Part shown: positions 42,078-55,889 of the stretch, one piece after another
Layout of the letters: each line of letters opens with the position of its first letter
How positions within the stretch are numbered: the stretch's first letter is position 1
Source of the DNA: Streptomyces sp. NWU339
Lineage (GTDB): Bacteria > Actinomycetota > Actinomycetes > Streptomycetales > Streptomycetaceae
Assembly (NCBI RefSeq): GCF_003143855.1
Contig: NZ_QFRK01000036.1
Location: 1 to 64,000, forward strand
Direction of reading: 5' to 3'
Length of the DNA: 64,000 nt
Notes under the pieces: generated by a model
What the model saw: the letters and a program-made list of their open reading frames with translations, nothing else
Told to the model about the DNA's origin: nothing
The model's database searches: none
Translations under genes and position numbers: made by a program

Positions 42078-42989
42078 ATGAGCACCACCACCGTCAAGAC
42101 CGCTGCTCCGACGGGCCGTCCGGCCGGCGAGAGGACCCCGCCCGTGAAGGTGCGGGGGCGCGGGGAACACGGTCCGCTCGCCAGTCTCACCTCGCACGGC
42201 ATCCTGGTCGTGGCGAGCATCGTCGCGCTGTTCCCGGTCGCCTGGCTGGTCTTCCTGTCCCTCGGCCCGGACAAGGACGACTACCTCCGCCCCGGCGGCA
42301 TCTGGGGCAAGATGACGCTGGACAACTACGCGTTCGTGCTGCAGGACACGAACTTCTTCCACTGGCTGAAGAGCTCGCTGATCGTGTCGCTCGGCACCAC
42401 GGTCATCGGCGTCCTCGTCGCCGCCACCACCGGGTACGCCGTGTCCCGGATGCGGTTCCCCGGGTACAAGAAGTTCATGTGGGCCCTCCTGGTCACCCAG
42501 ATGTTCCCGGTGGCCGTCCTGATGGTCCCGATGTACCAGATCCTTTCCGACCTTCAGCTGATCGACACCTATCTCGGCCTCATCCTCGTCTACTGCTCGA
42601 CCGCGGTGCCGTACTGTGCCTGGCTGATGAAGGGCTATTTCGACACCATTCCGTTCGAGATCGACGAGGCGGGCCGGGTGGACGGGCTGTCCCCGTTCGG
42701 CACGTTCGCCCGGCTGATCCTCCCCCTGGCCAAGCCGGGCCTCGCGGTCGCGGCCTTCTACAGCTTCATCACCGCGTTCGGCGAGGTCGCCTTCGCCACG
42801 ACGTTCATGCTGGACGACACGAAGTACACGCTCGCCGTCGGTCTGCAGAGCTTCGTCAGCGAGCACGACGCCCAGCGCAACCTCATGGCCGCCACGGCGG
42901 TCCTGATCGCGATACCCGTCTCCGCGTTCTTCTACCTCGTGCAGAAGAACCTGGTGACCGGCCTCACCGCGGGCGGCACGAAGGGCTGA
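42078..42989 (+). CDS. malG: Maltodextrin ABC permease MalG
   Basis: A 303-residue permease partner of MalF with six hydrophobic segments after a 45-residue hydrophilic N-terminus. The EAA loop reads IDEAGRVDGLSPFGTFARLI. GAGGCAGGAG precedes the ATG at 42078; the longer frame from 42042 overlaps malF and is rejected. A short hairpin lies before aglA. Confidence 0.95.
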   Translation: MSTTTVKTAAPTGRPAGERTPPVKVRGRGEHGPLASLTSHGILVVASIVALFPVAWLVFLSLGPDKDDYLRPGGIWGKMTLDNYAFVLQDTNFFHWLKSSLIVSLGTTVIGVLVAATTGYAVSRMRFPGYKKFMWALLVTQMFPVAVLMVPMYQILSDLQLIDTYLGLILVYCSTAVPYCAWLMKGYFDTIPFEIDEAGRVDGLSPFGTFARLILPLAKPGLAVAAFYSFITAFGEVAFATTFMLDDTKYTLAVGLQSFVSEHDAQRNLMAATAVLIAIPVSAFFYLVQKNLVTGLTAGGTKG

Positions 42990-43014
42990 TCGCTCTGCCC
43001 CTCGTACGAGGACT

Positions 43015-43037
43015 CCCGCGCGCCCCGAGCGCGCGGG
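43015..43037 (+). terminator. Small hairpin between malG and aglA
   Basis: CCCGCGCG (43015-43022) pairs with CGCGCGGG (43030-43037). It may partly end the malEFG message or stabilise it; aglA starts 100 bp later. Confidence 0.4.
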
Positions 43038-43137
43038 TGGCGGCCGCGGCGGCCCGAACCGACCCCGCCGGCCACCGCGGCCGCCTCTTCTCCTCGCTCG
43101 CCGCACCACCCCACCCCGATGACCCGAACAGGACGAC

Positions 43138-44844
43138 ATGAGCCAGCAGCACTCCACCGCCCCGGCACCGACCTCCCCGGCCTCTTCGACCGAATCCGCC
43201 GCCGTCGCCACCGTCGCCAGGCGGCGTGACTGGTGGCGCGAGGCGGTGATCTACCAGGTGTACCCGCGCAGCTTCGCCGACAGCAACGGCGACGGGATGG
43301 GCGACCTGGAGGGCATCCGCTCCCGCCTGCCGTATCTGCGCGACCTCGGGGTGGACGCCGTGTGGCTCAGCCCCTTCTACGCCTCGCCGCAGGCCGACGC
43401 CGGCTACGACGTCGCCGACTACCGTGCCGTCGACCCCATGTTCGGCAACCTGCTCGACGCGGACGCGCTGATCCGGGACGCCCACGGACTGGGCCTGCGG
43501 ATCATCGTCGACATCGTGCCCAACCACTCCTCCGACCAGCACGAGTGGTTCAAGCGGGCGCTCGCCGAGGGCCCCGGCTCGCCGGCGCGGGACCGCTACC
43601 ACTTCCGGCCCGGCAAGGGCGCGAACGGCGAACTGCCGCCCAACGACTGGGAGTCGATCTTCGGCGGCCCGGCCTGGACCAGGGTCACCGAGCCCGACGG
43701 CACCCTGGGGGAGTGGTACCTGCACCTCTTCGCCCCGGAGCAGCCCGACTTCAACTGGGAGCACCCGGCCGTCGGCGACGAGTTCCGCTCCATCCTGCGG
43801 TTCTGGCTGGACATGGGTGTCGACGGCTTCCGCATCGACGTCGCCCACGGCATGGTGAAGGCCGAGGGCCTGCCCGACCTGGGATCGCACGAGCAACTGA
43901 AGCTGCTGGGCAACGATGTCATGCCGTTCTTCGACCAGGACGGCGTGCACGACATCTACCGGCAGTGGCGCCTCATCCTCGACGAGTACTCCGGCGAGCG
44001 CATCTTCGTCGCCGAGGCCTGGACGCCGACCGTCGAGCGCACCGCCAACTACGTCCGCCCCGACGAGCTGCACCAGGCCTTCAACTTCCAGTACCTGGGC
44101 ACCCACTGGGACGCGGAGGAGCTGCGCGAGGTCATCGACCGCACCCTGGACTCCATGCGCCCGGTCGGTGCCCCCGCCACCTGGGTGCTGTCCAACCACG
44201 ACGTCACCCGGCACGCCACCCGCTTCGGCAACCCGCCCGGCCTCGGCACCCAGATCCGGCTGCCCGGCGACCGGGAGCTGGGGCTGCGCCGGGCCCGTGC
44301 GGCGACCCTGCTGATGCTGGCGCTGCCCGGATCGGCGTACGTCTACCAGGGCGAGGAACTGGGACTGCCGGACGTCGTGGACCTGCCGGACGAGGTGCGC
44401 CAGGACCCGGCGTACTTCCGGGGCGAGGGCCAGGACGGCTTCCGCGACGGGTGCAGGGTGCCGATCCCGTGGACCCGCGCCGGTTCGTCGTACGGCTTCG
44501 GGTCCGGCGGCAGCTGGCTGCCGCAGCCGGAGGGCTGGGGCGAACTGAGCGTCGAGGCGCAGACCGGGGTGGCCGGTTCGACCCTGGAGCTGTACCGCGC
44601 CGCACTCGCCGTGCGCCGGGAACAGGCCGACCTGGGCGCGGGCGACACGGTGGAGTGGCTGCCGGCCCCGGAGGGCGTACTCGCCTTCCGGCGCGGGGAG
44701 TTCGTGTGCGTCGCGAACACCACGGGGGAGCCGGTGACGACTCCGGCGTACGGACGGGTGCTGATCGCCAGCGGCGATGTGGACCCGGCGGACGCGGGGA
44801 CGGACGTGCCGGGCGACACGACGGTGTGGTTCACCACGGGCTGA
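43138..44844 (+). CDS. aglA: Intracellular alpha-glucosidase (GH13)
   Basis: A 568-residue GH13 enzyme without signal peptide. The (beta/alpha)8 catalytic residues are nucleophile Asp234 (DGFRIDVAHG), acid Glu293 (FVAEAW) and Asp355 (LSNHDVTRH). The N-terminus WWREAVIYQVYPRSFADSNGDG is typical of alpha-glucosidases that hydrolyse maltose and short maltodextrins. Placed directly after malEFG, it would degrade the imported sugar to glucose in the cytosol. An Ala/Ser/Pro-rich 28-residue leader precedes the fold. A terminator with a U run follows. Confidence 0.94.
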   Translation: MSQQHSTAPAPTSPASSTESAAVATVARRRDWWREAVIYQVYPRSFADSNGDGMGDLEGIRSRLPYLRDLGVDAVWLSPFYASPQADAGYDVADYRAVDPMFGNLLDADALIRDAHGLGLRIIVDIVPNHSSDQHEWFKRALAEGPGSPARDRYHFRPGKGANGELPPNDWESIFGGPAWTRVTEPDGTLGEWYLHLFAPEQPDFNWEHPAVGDEFRSILRFWLDMGVDGFRIDVAHGMVKAEGLPDLGSHEQLKLLGNDVMPFFDQDGVHDIYRQWRLILDEYSGERIFVAEAWTPTVERTANYVRPDELHQAFNFQYLGTHWDAEELREVIDRTLDSMRPVGAPATWVLSNHDVTRHATRFGNPPGLGTQIRLPGDRELGLRRARAATLLMLALPGSAYVYQGEELGLPDVVDLPDEVRQDPAYFRGEGQDGFRDGCRVPIPWTRAGSSYGFGSGGSWLPQPEGWGELSVEAQTGVAGSTLELYRAALAVRREQADLGAGDTVEWLPAPEGVLAFRRGEFVCVANTTGEPVTTPAYGRVLIASGDVDPADAGTDVPGDTTVWFTTG

Positions 44845-44877
44845 CCCGGACCGCGGTCCCGACCCGGGGGCTTTTTT
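44845..44877 (+). terminator. Intrinsic terminator after aglA
   Basis: GGACCGCGGTCC (44848-44859) lies within a C/G-rich stem, followed by a run of six T at 44872-44877, rare for this genome. It closes the mal operon. Confidence 0.65.
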
Positions 44878-44933
44878 CGTTCAAGTTCGTACGGCCCGCT
44901 GCCCTTTCGGGTGGCGGGCCTCTAACATCTGCG

Positions 44934-44973
44934 TTGCCGCAAGGTTTCTGAAGGTTTCAGCAAGAAGCTTCAG
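44934..44973. promoter_or_regulatory. Direct-repeat operator upstream of the alpha-amylase gene
   Basis: AAGGTTTC occurs twice in tandem 10 bp apart (44941 and 44951), framed by GCAAG words; the second unit continues as TTTCAGCAAG (44955-44964), identical to the malE site. Such repeats are known before Streptomyces amylase and chitinase genes and bind MalR/Reg1-type repressors. It lies 50-90 bp before the start. Confidence 0.65.
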
Positions 44974-45021
44974 TCCTCCTTTCGGGCACTCCCCACACCT
45001 TCGATGAAGAAGGAACCCCAC

Positions 45022-46395
45022 ATGGCACGCAGAACCCTCGCCGGGGCCGCCGCGCTCGCGGTCGCCTCGGTTGTCATGGCCCCGACTGCCGCGGAGGCCG
45101 CGCCGCCCGGGAACAAGGACGTCACCGCCGTCCTCTTCGAGTGGAACTTCAACTCGGTCGCCCGCGAGTGCACCAACACCCTCGGACCCGCCGGGTACGG
45201 ATACGTCCAGGTCTCCCCGCCCGCCGAGCACATACAGGGCTCGCAGTGGTGGACGTCGTACCAGCCGGTGAGCTACAAGATCGCCGGCCGGCTCGGCGAC
45301 CGCACCGCGTTCCGGAACATGGTGAACACCTGCCACGCGGCCGGTGTGAAGGTCGTCGCCGACACGGTCATCAACCACATGTCCGCGGGCAACGGCAACG
45401 GCACCGGCGGCTCGGCGTACACCAAGTACAACTACCCGGGGCTGTACTCCTCGTACGACTTCGACACCTGCACCTCGGAGATCACCAACTACCGGGACCG
45501 CTGGAACGTCCAGAACTGCGAACTGGTCGGCCTCGCCGACCTCGACACCGGCGAGGAGTACGTCCGCAGGACCATCGCCGGGTACATGAACGACCTGCTC
45601 TCCCTCGGTGTGGACGGCTTCCGCATCGACGCGGCCAAGCACATGCCGGCCGCAGACCTCGCCAACATCAAGTCCCGGCTCTCCAACCCCGGCGTCTACT
45701 GGAAGCAGGAGGCCATCTACGGCGCCGGCGAGGCAGTCCAGCCCACCGAGTACACGGGTAACGGAGACGTCCAGGAGTTCCGCTACGCCTACGACCTCAA
45801 GCGGGTCTTCAACAACGAGAACCTCGCCTACCTGAAGAACTACGGCGAGGGCTGGGGCTATATGAACAGCTCCGTCTCCGGCGTCTTCGTCGACAACCAC
45901 GACACCGAGCGCAACGGCTCCACGCTCAGCTACAAGGACAACGCCAACTACACCCTGGCCAACGTCTTCATGCTGGCCTGGCCCTACGGGGCCCCGGACG
46001 TCAACTCCGGCTACGAGTTCTCCTCCACGGACGCCGGGCCGCCGAACGGCGGTCAGGTCAACGCCTGCTGGCAGAACGGCTGGAAGTGCCAGCACGCCTG
46101 GCCGGAGATCAAGTCCATGGTCGCCTTCCGCAACGCCACCCGCGGCCAGGCGGTCACCAACTGGTGGGACAACGGCAACGACGCGATCGCCTTCGGCCGG
46201 GGCAACAAGGGCTTCGTGGCCGTCAACCACGAGTCCGGCTCCCTGACCCGCACCTACCAGACGTCCCTCCCGGCGGGAACGTACTGCAACGTCCAGAGCA
46301 ACACGACGGTGACGGTGAACGGTTCGGGACAGCTGACCGCCACCCTGGGCTCCAACACGGCCCTCGCGGTGTACGCGGGCAAGTCGTCCTGCTGA
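45022..46395 (+). CDS. Secreted alpha-amylase (GH13)
   Basis: A 457-residue secreted alpha-amylase of the actinobacterial/animal-like type. The signal peptide is about 1-27 (AVASVVMAPTAAEAA). Catalytic residues are Asp203 (GFRIDAAKH), Glu230 (KQEAIYG) and Asp294 (VDNHDTER); KHMPAAD and WEWNF-like elements support the family. It stops after the C-domain and lacks the starch-binding domain found in some relatives. AGAAGGA nine bases before ATG 45022 favours this start over 45004. It should release maltodextrins outside the cell for MalE. Confidence 0.94.
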   Translation: MARRTLAGAAALAVASVVMAPTAAEAAPPGNKDVTAVLFEWNFNSVARECTNTLGPAGYGYVQVSPPAEHIQGSQWWTSYQPVSYKIAGRLGDRTAFRNMVNTCHAAGVKVVADTVINHMSAGNGNGTGGSAYTKYNYPGLYSSYDFDTCTSEITNYRDRWNVQNCELVGLADLDTGEEYVRRTIAGYMNDLLSLGVDGFRIDAAKHMPAADLANIKSRLSNPGVYWKQEAIYGAGEAVQPTEYTGNGDVQEFRYAYDLKRVFNNENLAYLKNYGEGWGYMNSSVSGVFVDNHDTERNGSTLSYKDNANYTLANVFMLAWPYGAPDVNSGYEFSSTDAGPPNGGQVNACWQNGWKCQHAWPEIKSMVAFRNATRGQAVTNWWDNGNDAIAFGRGNKGFVAVNHESGSLTRTYQTSLPAGTYCNVQSNTTVTVNGSGQLTATLGSNTALAVYAGKSSC

Positions 46396-46466
46396 ACGCG
46401 CGCCGGTCGCGCCGCCGTTCACGGGGGCGGCGCGACCGGCGTCCGCATGCAATTCCTTACCGTTAC

Positions 46467-46495
46467 TTTCAAGACCCTTGCTGTAAAGCTTTCAA
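46467..46495. promoter_or_regulatory. Candidate MalR-like operator upstream of the pullulanase gene
   Basis: Two TTTCAA words 23 bp apart flank CTTGCTGTAAA, which on the other strand reads TTTACAGCAAG, one base longer than the TTTCAGCAAG of malE and the amylase. It lies about 105-130 bp before the start. Confidence 0.5.
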
Positions 46496-46598
46496 CGGCG
46501 ATAACGTCACGCCCGAAGCCCGGTGCCGTGGCCGAAACAGGCCGCGCCGTGGCGTGGGGTCGGACCCGAATGAGCCGTAATCGCAAGGAGTTCACGCC

Positions 46599-52016
<5,418 letters not shown>

Positions 52017-52069
52017 CGGACGGCGCGGGCTAAGGTGGGCCCTCCGACCTGCAACTGGAGGGCCCACCG

Positions 52070-52432
52070 ATGCCGCAGATCACCGTCGACTACTCCGATC
52101 AGCTGAAGGCCGGCTTCGACTTCGACCGGCCCGCCTTCGCACGGGACCTGCACACCACCGTGGTGGAGATCGCGGCGGCGAGGCCGGCGGCGTGCAAGAC
52201 CCGGTTCCGCCGGACCGAGGACGTCGTGGTCGGCCCCGACATCGACGGCCACGCCCTGGTGCACGTCCACATCGGACTGCTCCCCGGGCGGACCGAGGAG
52301 ACCAAGGCCCGGCTCACGGAGGCCGTCCTGGAGCTGGTGCGGCAGCACGTGAAGTCTCTCGACGGCACGGTCCTGCACGCCTCCGCGGAGGTACGCGAGC
52401 TCGACGCTTCGTACCGGAAGTTCGAAGAGTAG
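52070..52432 (+). CDS. 5-carboxymethyl-2-hydroxymuconate isomerase-family protein
   Basis: A 120-residue protein of the CHMI branch of the tautomerase superfamily, recognised from MPQITVDYS (Pro2 is the family's catalytic base) and HVHIGLLPGRTEETK. In homoprotocatechuate degradation CHMI isomerises a ring-cleavage product, but no hpc/hpa gene is adjacent, so the true substrate may differ. It follows the pullulanase gene by 53 bp. Its stop codon lies in a tandem 8-bp repeat. Confidence 0.82.
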   Translation: MPQITVDYSDQLKAGFDFDRPAFARDLHTTVVEIAAARPAACKTRFRRTEDVVVGPDIDGHALVHVHIGLLPGRTEETKARLTEAVLELVRQHVKSLDGTVLHASAEVRELDASYRKFEE

Positions 52433-52455
52433 AAGAGTAGGGGAGTAGGAGAGTA
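52424..52455. repeat. Four tandem 8-bp units spanning a stop codon
   Basis: Units GAAGAGTA, GAAGAGTA, GGGGAGTA and GGAGAGTA follow one another directly. The TAG of the CHMI gene lies at the first junction. Such short repeats can change copy number by slippage, here altering only the non-coding tail. Confidence 0.75.
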
Positions 52456-52471
52456 GGAGCCGGGCGACCGG

Positions 52472-53167
52472 TCAGGGCGAGGACGCCAGCGCGATCAGCC
52501 GGGTGACCAGATCGGCGAACGGCCCGTCACCCGGCTCGTCCTTGAGCAGGCCGCGCAGCAGCCTGCTCAGCTCCTCGTCGTGCGCCGCGGCGACGGCGGC
52601 GAGCGCCGCGAAGTCGTGCACCAACTGGGCCTCCAGCTCGGCCCGCGGTATGCGCCGGCCGTCCAGCCAGATCAGCGCCGTCGACTCGGCGAGCGAGATC
52701 CAGGAACGCACCACCAGATCCAGCTGCGCGGGCGGGTCCACCGCGCCCATGTGCGACAGGATCTGTTCGTACGCCCGCTGCCGTACGGAGTCGACCAGCG
52801 CGTTGGTGGTCGAGGAGCCGACTGCCGGGCCGCCGCGCATCAGGGCGGAGAAACCCGGCCCGTGCTCGTCGACGAAGTCGAAGTACCGGCCCATCACGCG
52901 CAGCAGCCGAGCTCCCAGCGGGCCCTCGTGTGGCTCCACGAACCGCGACGCGAGGTCGTCCGAGGCCCGCCTCAACGCGGCCTCGTAGAGGCTGAGTTTG
53001 CCGGGGAAGTAGTGGTAGACCAGCGGGCGCGAGATACCGGCCGCCGATGCGATCTCGTCGATGGAGACGTCGTCGGGCGAGCGACGGCTGAACAGTTCGA
53101 GGGCGACGCCGATCAACTGCTGCCGGCGCTCCTCGACTCCCATTCTGCGGCGTGCCCCGGTAGTCAT
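52472..53167 (-). CDS. TetR-family regulator
   Basis: A 231-residue TetR protein: helix-turn-helix at about 37-60 (SIDEIASAAGISRPLVYHYF) after a basic N-terminus, then a helical ligand domain. The layout suggests a lipid- or drug-responsive repressor, but no divergent or adjacent target stands out; the nearest genes are convergent CHMI and the sigma-like membrane protein. The start at 53167 is the family-length choice; ATG 53143 (MGVEERR) is possible. Confidence 0.87.
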   Translation of the reverse strand: MTTGARRRMGVEERRQQLIGVALELFSRRSPDDVSIDEIASAAGISRPLVYHYFPGKLSLYEAALRRASDDLASRFVEPHEGPLGARLLRVMGRYFDFVDEHGPGFSALMRGGPAVGSSTTNALVDSVRQRAYEQILSHMGAVDPPAQLDLVVRSWISLAESTALIWLDGRRIPRAELEAQLVHDFAALAAVAAAHDEELSRLLRGLLKDEPGDGPFADLVTRLIALASSP

Positions 53168-53231
53168 GCCCCCAGCCTACCGATCGATTCCGGACTCGAA
53201 CGGTCCGGACCGGGCGGTGATGATCACCGGG

Positions 53232-55181
53232 TCAGCCGAGGCCGGTGAGGGAGCCTCCGTCCTTCAGGGTGCCCACGAGGTCGGCCTGGGCGCCCCGTTC
53301 GGCCTCGACGGTCAGCAGGTTGCCCTGCGCGGTGCCCTCGACACCGCCCTTCGCGGTGACGGACGTCGTACCGCGACTGCCGGCGGCCAGCAGGTACCAG
53401 GTGCCCGCCGGGGACTTCCACAGCACCCCGGCCAGCACCCGCGGCTCACGCGCCCCGCACTGCGGGACGTCCTCGGCCTTGGCCACCACCGTCCCGAACG
53501 GCCCGCCCGGCGTGTGGAACTGCGCCAGTACCCGGGTGCCACCGCCCCGCCAGGTCTCGGCCCGCGTGCACACCCAGTCCGCCGGGCCCGCCCCGCCGTC
53601 CGGCAGCGGCTGCTCGGCGAACGCCCACGTGTTCACGCTCCGGACGCCCGCCGAACGCACCGAGGCCAGCGAGCACGCGAACGGCGCCCAGGCAGCACGC
53701 AGCGCCTTGGCGCCGGATGTCTTGCCGGCGGCCCCGGGCCGTCCCGCGGTCAGCCGGGCCGGGACCAGCTCGGCGAGGTCGGTCATCAGCCGGGTGCCGG
53801 TCCCGTCGGTCAGCTCCAGCACGTTCCACGAGGTGCACGAGCCGGCCCGCAGCGCCGGGCTGGCCAGCGGCGAGGTGACACCGTCGGCGAGCGTGAGGTC
53901 CGTCGCGCCGGTGTCGGGCTCGCGCAGGTCCCGCCGACGGGCCTCACGCACCCAAGGGGCCGTCAGATAACGGACGTTGCCGTCGACCCGGCTCAGCACC
54001 ACCGCACTCGCCCCGGCCCTGTCCGCGCCGTCGACCCGGGCGAGGTCGAGGACGGCGCCCCGGGCGCCGCCCTTCGGCTCGGCGTACCTGGCGATGCGCA
54101 GGCCGTCGTGGAGGATCACCACGCGCGCGCTGTCGACCGTCCCCGCGTACAGCAGCTGGGGCGGCCCGGCCGGGCCGCCGGACGGGGTGCCCGGCGTCGC
54201 CGACGCCTGGACCCGCTCGCCGGGCCGGGCCCACACGGCGAGGGCGCGGCGCAGCAGGTCGGTGTCACCGGTCAGGTCGCCGCGGGCGGGCCACACGGAG
54301 AAGTCGGTGCGCGCGGAGGTCTTCCAGGCGGCGGGGGAGACCCGGGTCAGCTTCGCCGGGTCCAGGGCGGCCTGCGCGGCCGGGTTCCGCGCGTACGGCG
54401 GCGCGGCGGCACCGTCGGGCCCCCAGCCGTCACCGGGCAGCCCGAGCAGCGCGCCGCAGACGACGAGCGCGCACCCCGCGGTCAGCGCGGCCTTCAGGTG
54501 CCGGCGGCGGCGCAGCAGATCGGTGGGCCGGGCCTGGAGGGAGCAGGGGTCGAACTCGGGGGAGTCGAGCAGCCGGTACTCGGCCGGCACCTCGTCGGCC
54601 TCGCACAGCGCGGCGGCCGCGTCGGCGACCCCCGCGTCGGTGAGCACCTTGCGCACGTCCTCGTCGGCGAGCCGCTCGAGGCCCCGCAGCACGTAGGCGG
54701 CGCGGGCCGGTCCGGACAGGGCGGACAGCCGCTGGTCCAGGGCGAGTTCGTCGGCGCCACCGGACCGCGGGTGCAACCGCAGCCCCCACACCCGGGGCAA
54801 CGGCGGTGACAGCAGCGCCCGCCTGAGCGGCCCGCCCGCCCGCAGCGCCGTACGCACCACCTGCAGCCGGACCAGCGCGTACCCGGGATCGCCGTCCCGC
54901 CCGGGGGACGGGGCGGCCTGCGGGGCCTCGGCGGACTGGACGGTCTGGGCGGGGATCACGGGCGCCGCGGTGCGGCCGCGGGGCAGTGCGCGCTGGGCCA
55001 GGGCGTGCGCGGTCAGTACCCGCCTGCTCCGGCCCGTACCCGGCGGCAGCAGCAGGTAGGCGAGCCGGACGAGCCGCGGATAGTGCTCGGCGAGCGCGGC
55101 CTCGGCCTGTTCGACATCGACGACCGGGCCGTCGGAGGAGGAGGAGTGCGGGGGGCGCTGGGCGGCATGCTGTGACTGCAC
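53232..55181 (-). CDS. Sigma-factor-like domain fused by a TM segment to an exported domain
   Basis: About 649 residues. The N-terminus (EHYPRLVRLAYLLLPPG..., about 33-70) looks like sigma-70 region 2 and LSALSGPARAAYVLRGLERLADEDVRKVL (about 152-182) like region 4 of ECF sigma factors, both degenerate. A single hydrophobic segment (about 230-249) follows an Arg-rich stretch (LLRRRRH). The remaining 400 residues, predicted outside, have paired Cys but no recognised family. The exact start is uncertain: GTG 55181 is the nearest plausible codon, without a clear ribosome site. An ECF-like transmembrane signalling role is possible but unproven. Confidence 0.65.
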   Translation of the reverse strand: MQSQHAAQRPPHSSSSDGPVVDVEQAEAALAEHYPRLVRLAYLLLPPGTGRSRRVLTAHALAQRALPRGRTAAPVIPAQTVQSAEAPQAAPSPGRDGDPGYALVRLQVVRTALRAGGPLRRALLSPPLPRVWGLRLHPRSGGADELALDQRLSALSGPARAAYVLRGLERLADEDVRKVLTDAGVADAAAALCEADEVPAEYRLLDSPEFDPCSLQARPTDLLRRRRHLKAALTAGCALVVCGALLGLPGDGWGPDGAAAPPYARNPAAQAALDPAKLTRVSPAAWKTSARTDFSVWPARGDLTGDTDLLRRALAVWARPGERVQASATPGTPSGGPAGPPQLLYAGTVDSARVVILHDGLRIARYAEPKGGARGAVLDLARVDGADRAGASAVVLSRVDGNVRYLTAPWVREARRRDLREPDTGATDLTLADGVTSPLASPALRAGSCTSWNVLELTDGTGTRLMTDLAELVPARLTAGRPGAAGKTSGAKALRAAWAPFACSLASVRSAGVRSVNTWAFAEQPLPDGGAGPADWVCTRAETWRGGGTRVLAQFHTPGGPFGTVVAKAEDVPQCGAREPRVLAGVLWKSPAGTWYLLAAGSRGTTSVTAKGGVEGTAQGNLLTVEAERGAQADLVGTLKDGGSLTGLG

Positions 55182-55350
55182 GCCCAGCAGAACGAGCCAA
55201 CCGGCCGGTAGGTCACTGGGCCGTCCGGACGGCGTCGCCCGACTCGGCCGCGTGCGTGTTGAGCACTGCACGCGCCGGAGCCGTATCGAAGGCGGAGAGC
55301 CCCGTGCCGGGGCTCCGTGCGGCATGTCGCCGGAAGGACCGGAGGAACTC

Positions 55351-55794
55351 ATGAGGCTGACCCGACAGATGCTCGCGCTGACCGGCGCGGTGGCGGTCCT
55401 GGCACTGGCGGGCTGCGGGTCCGGCGGAGCCGAGAGCGAGGTGCCCGCCACGGCCACCGGCAGTCTGGAGCACCTGGCCGCCGAGGCGAAGTGCAAGCCG
55501 GACATGCAGACCGACGCCGACACGATCCGTCAGGCCATCTGCAAGGCGGGCAAGGAGAAGTACGTCCTGGCCACCTTCGCCACCGACCGCGGCCAGCGCG
55601 AGTGGATCGACATGGCCAAGGACTACGGCGGTCACTACCTCGTCGGGCGCAAGTGGGTCGCCGTCGGCGAGGAGAACGTGCTCGACGACCTGCGCGGCCG
55701 GCTCGGCGGCGACGTGGAGGAGGGCATCGACCACAGCAGCATGGACCACGGCGGCGGTGCGCACGCCTCCGGCCACGCCGGGCACGGAGGCTGA
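55351..55794 (+). CDS. Small lipoprotein with His-rich tail
   Basis: A 147-residue lipoprotein. The signal peptide ends LALAGC with acylated Cys22. The middle (CKPDMQTDADTIRQAICKAG...) has two Cys and a DKYVLATFATDRGQ-like segment. The C-terminus is His/Met/Gly-rich (HSSMDHGGGAHASGHAGHGG), suggesting metal binding, perhaps copper. GGAGG precedes the ATG at 55351. It diverges from the sigma-like fusion and converges on the DUF1996 gene across a strong terminator. Function unknown. Confidence 0.82.
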   Translation: MRLTRQMLALTGAVAVLALAGCGSGGAESEVPATATGSLEHLAAEAKCKPDMQTDADTIRQAICKAGKEKYVLATFATDRGQREWIDMAKDYGGHYLVGRKWVAVGEENVLDDLRGRLGGDVEEGIDHSSMDHGGGAHASGHAGHGG

Positions 55795-55826
55795 ACGAGC
55801 GGCACCGGGCGCACCGGGCACACGAG

Positions 55827-55865
55827 AGGAGGGCCGGTGGCGGGATCCCCGCCACCGGCCCTCCT
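55827..55865. terminator. Strong bidirectional terminator
   Basis: A perfect 18-bp stem (55827-55844 with 55848-55865) and a 3-nt loop lie between the convergent lipoprotein and DUF1996 genes. Confidence 0.9.
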
Positions 55866-55889
55866 CCTCTCAGTGGGCGACCGAGGGGA

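Noticed and set aside
40964..44844. Missing malK as gene loss
   Set aside because: Streptomyces maltose importers normally use the shared MsiK ATPase encoded elsewhere, so the absence is ordinary.
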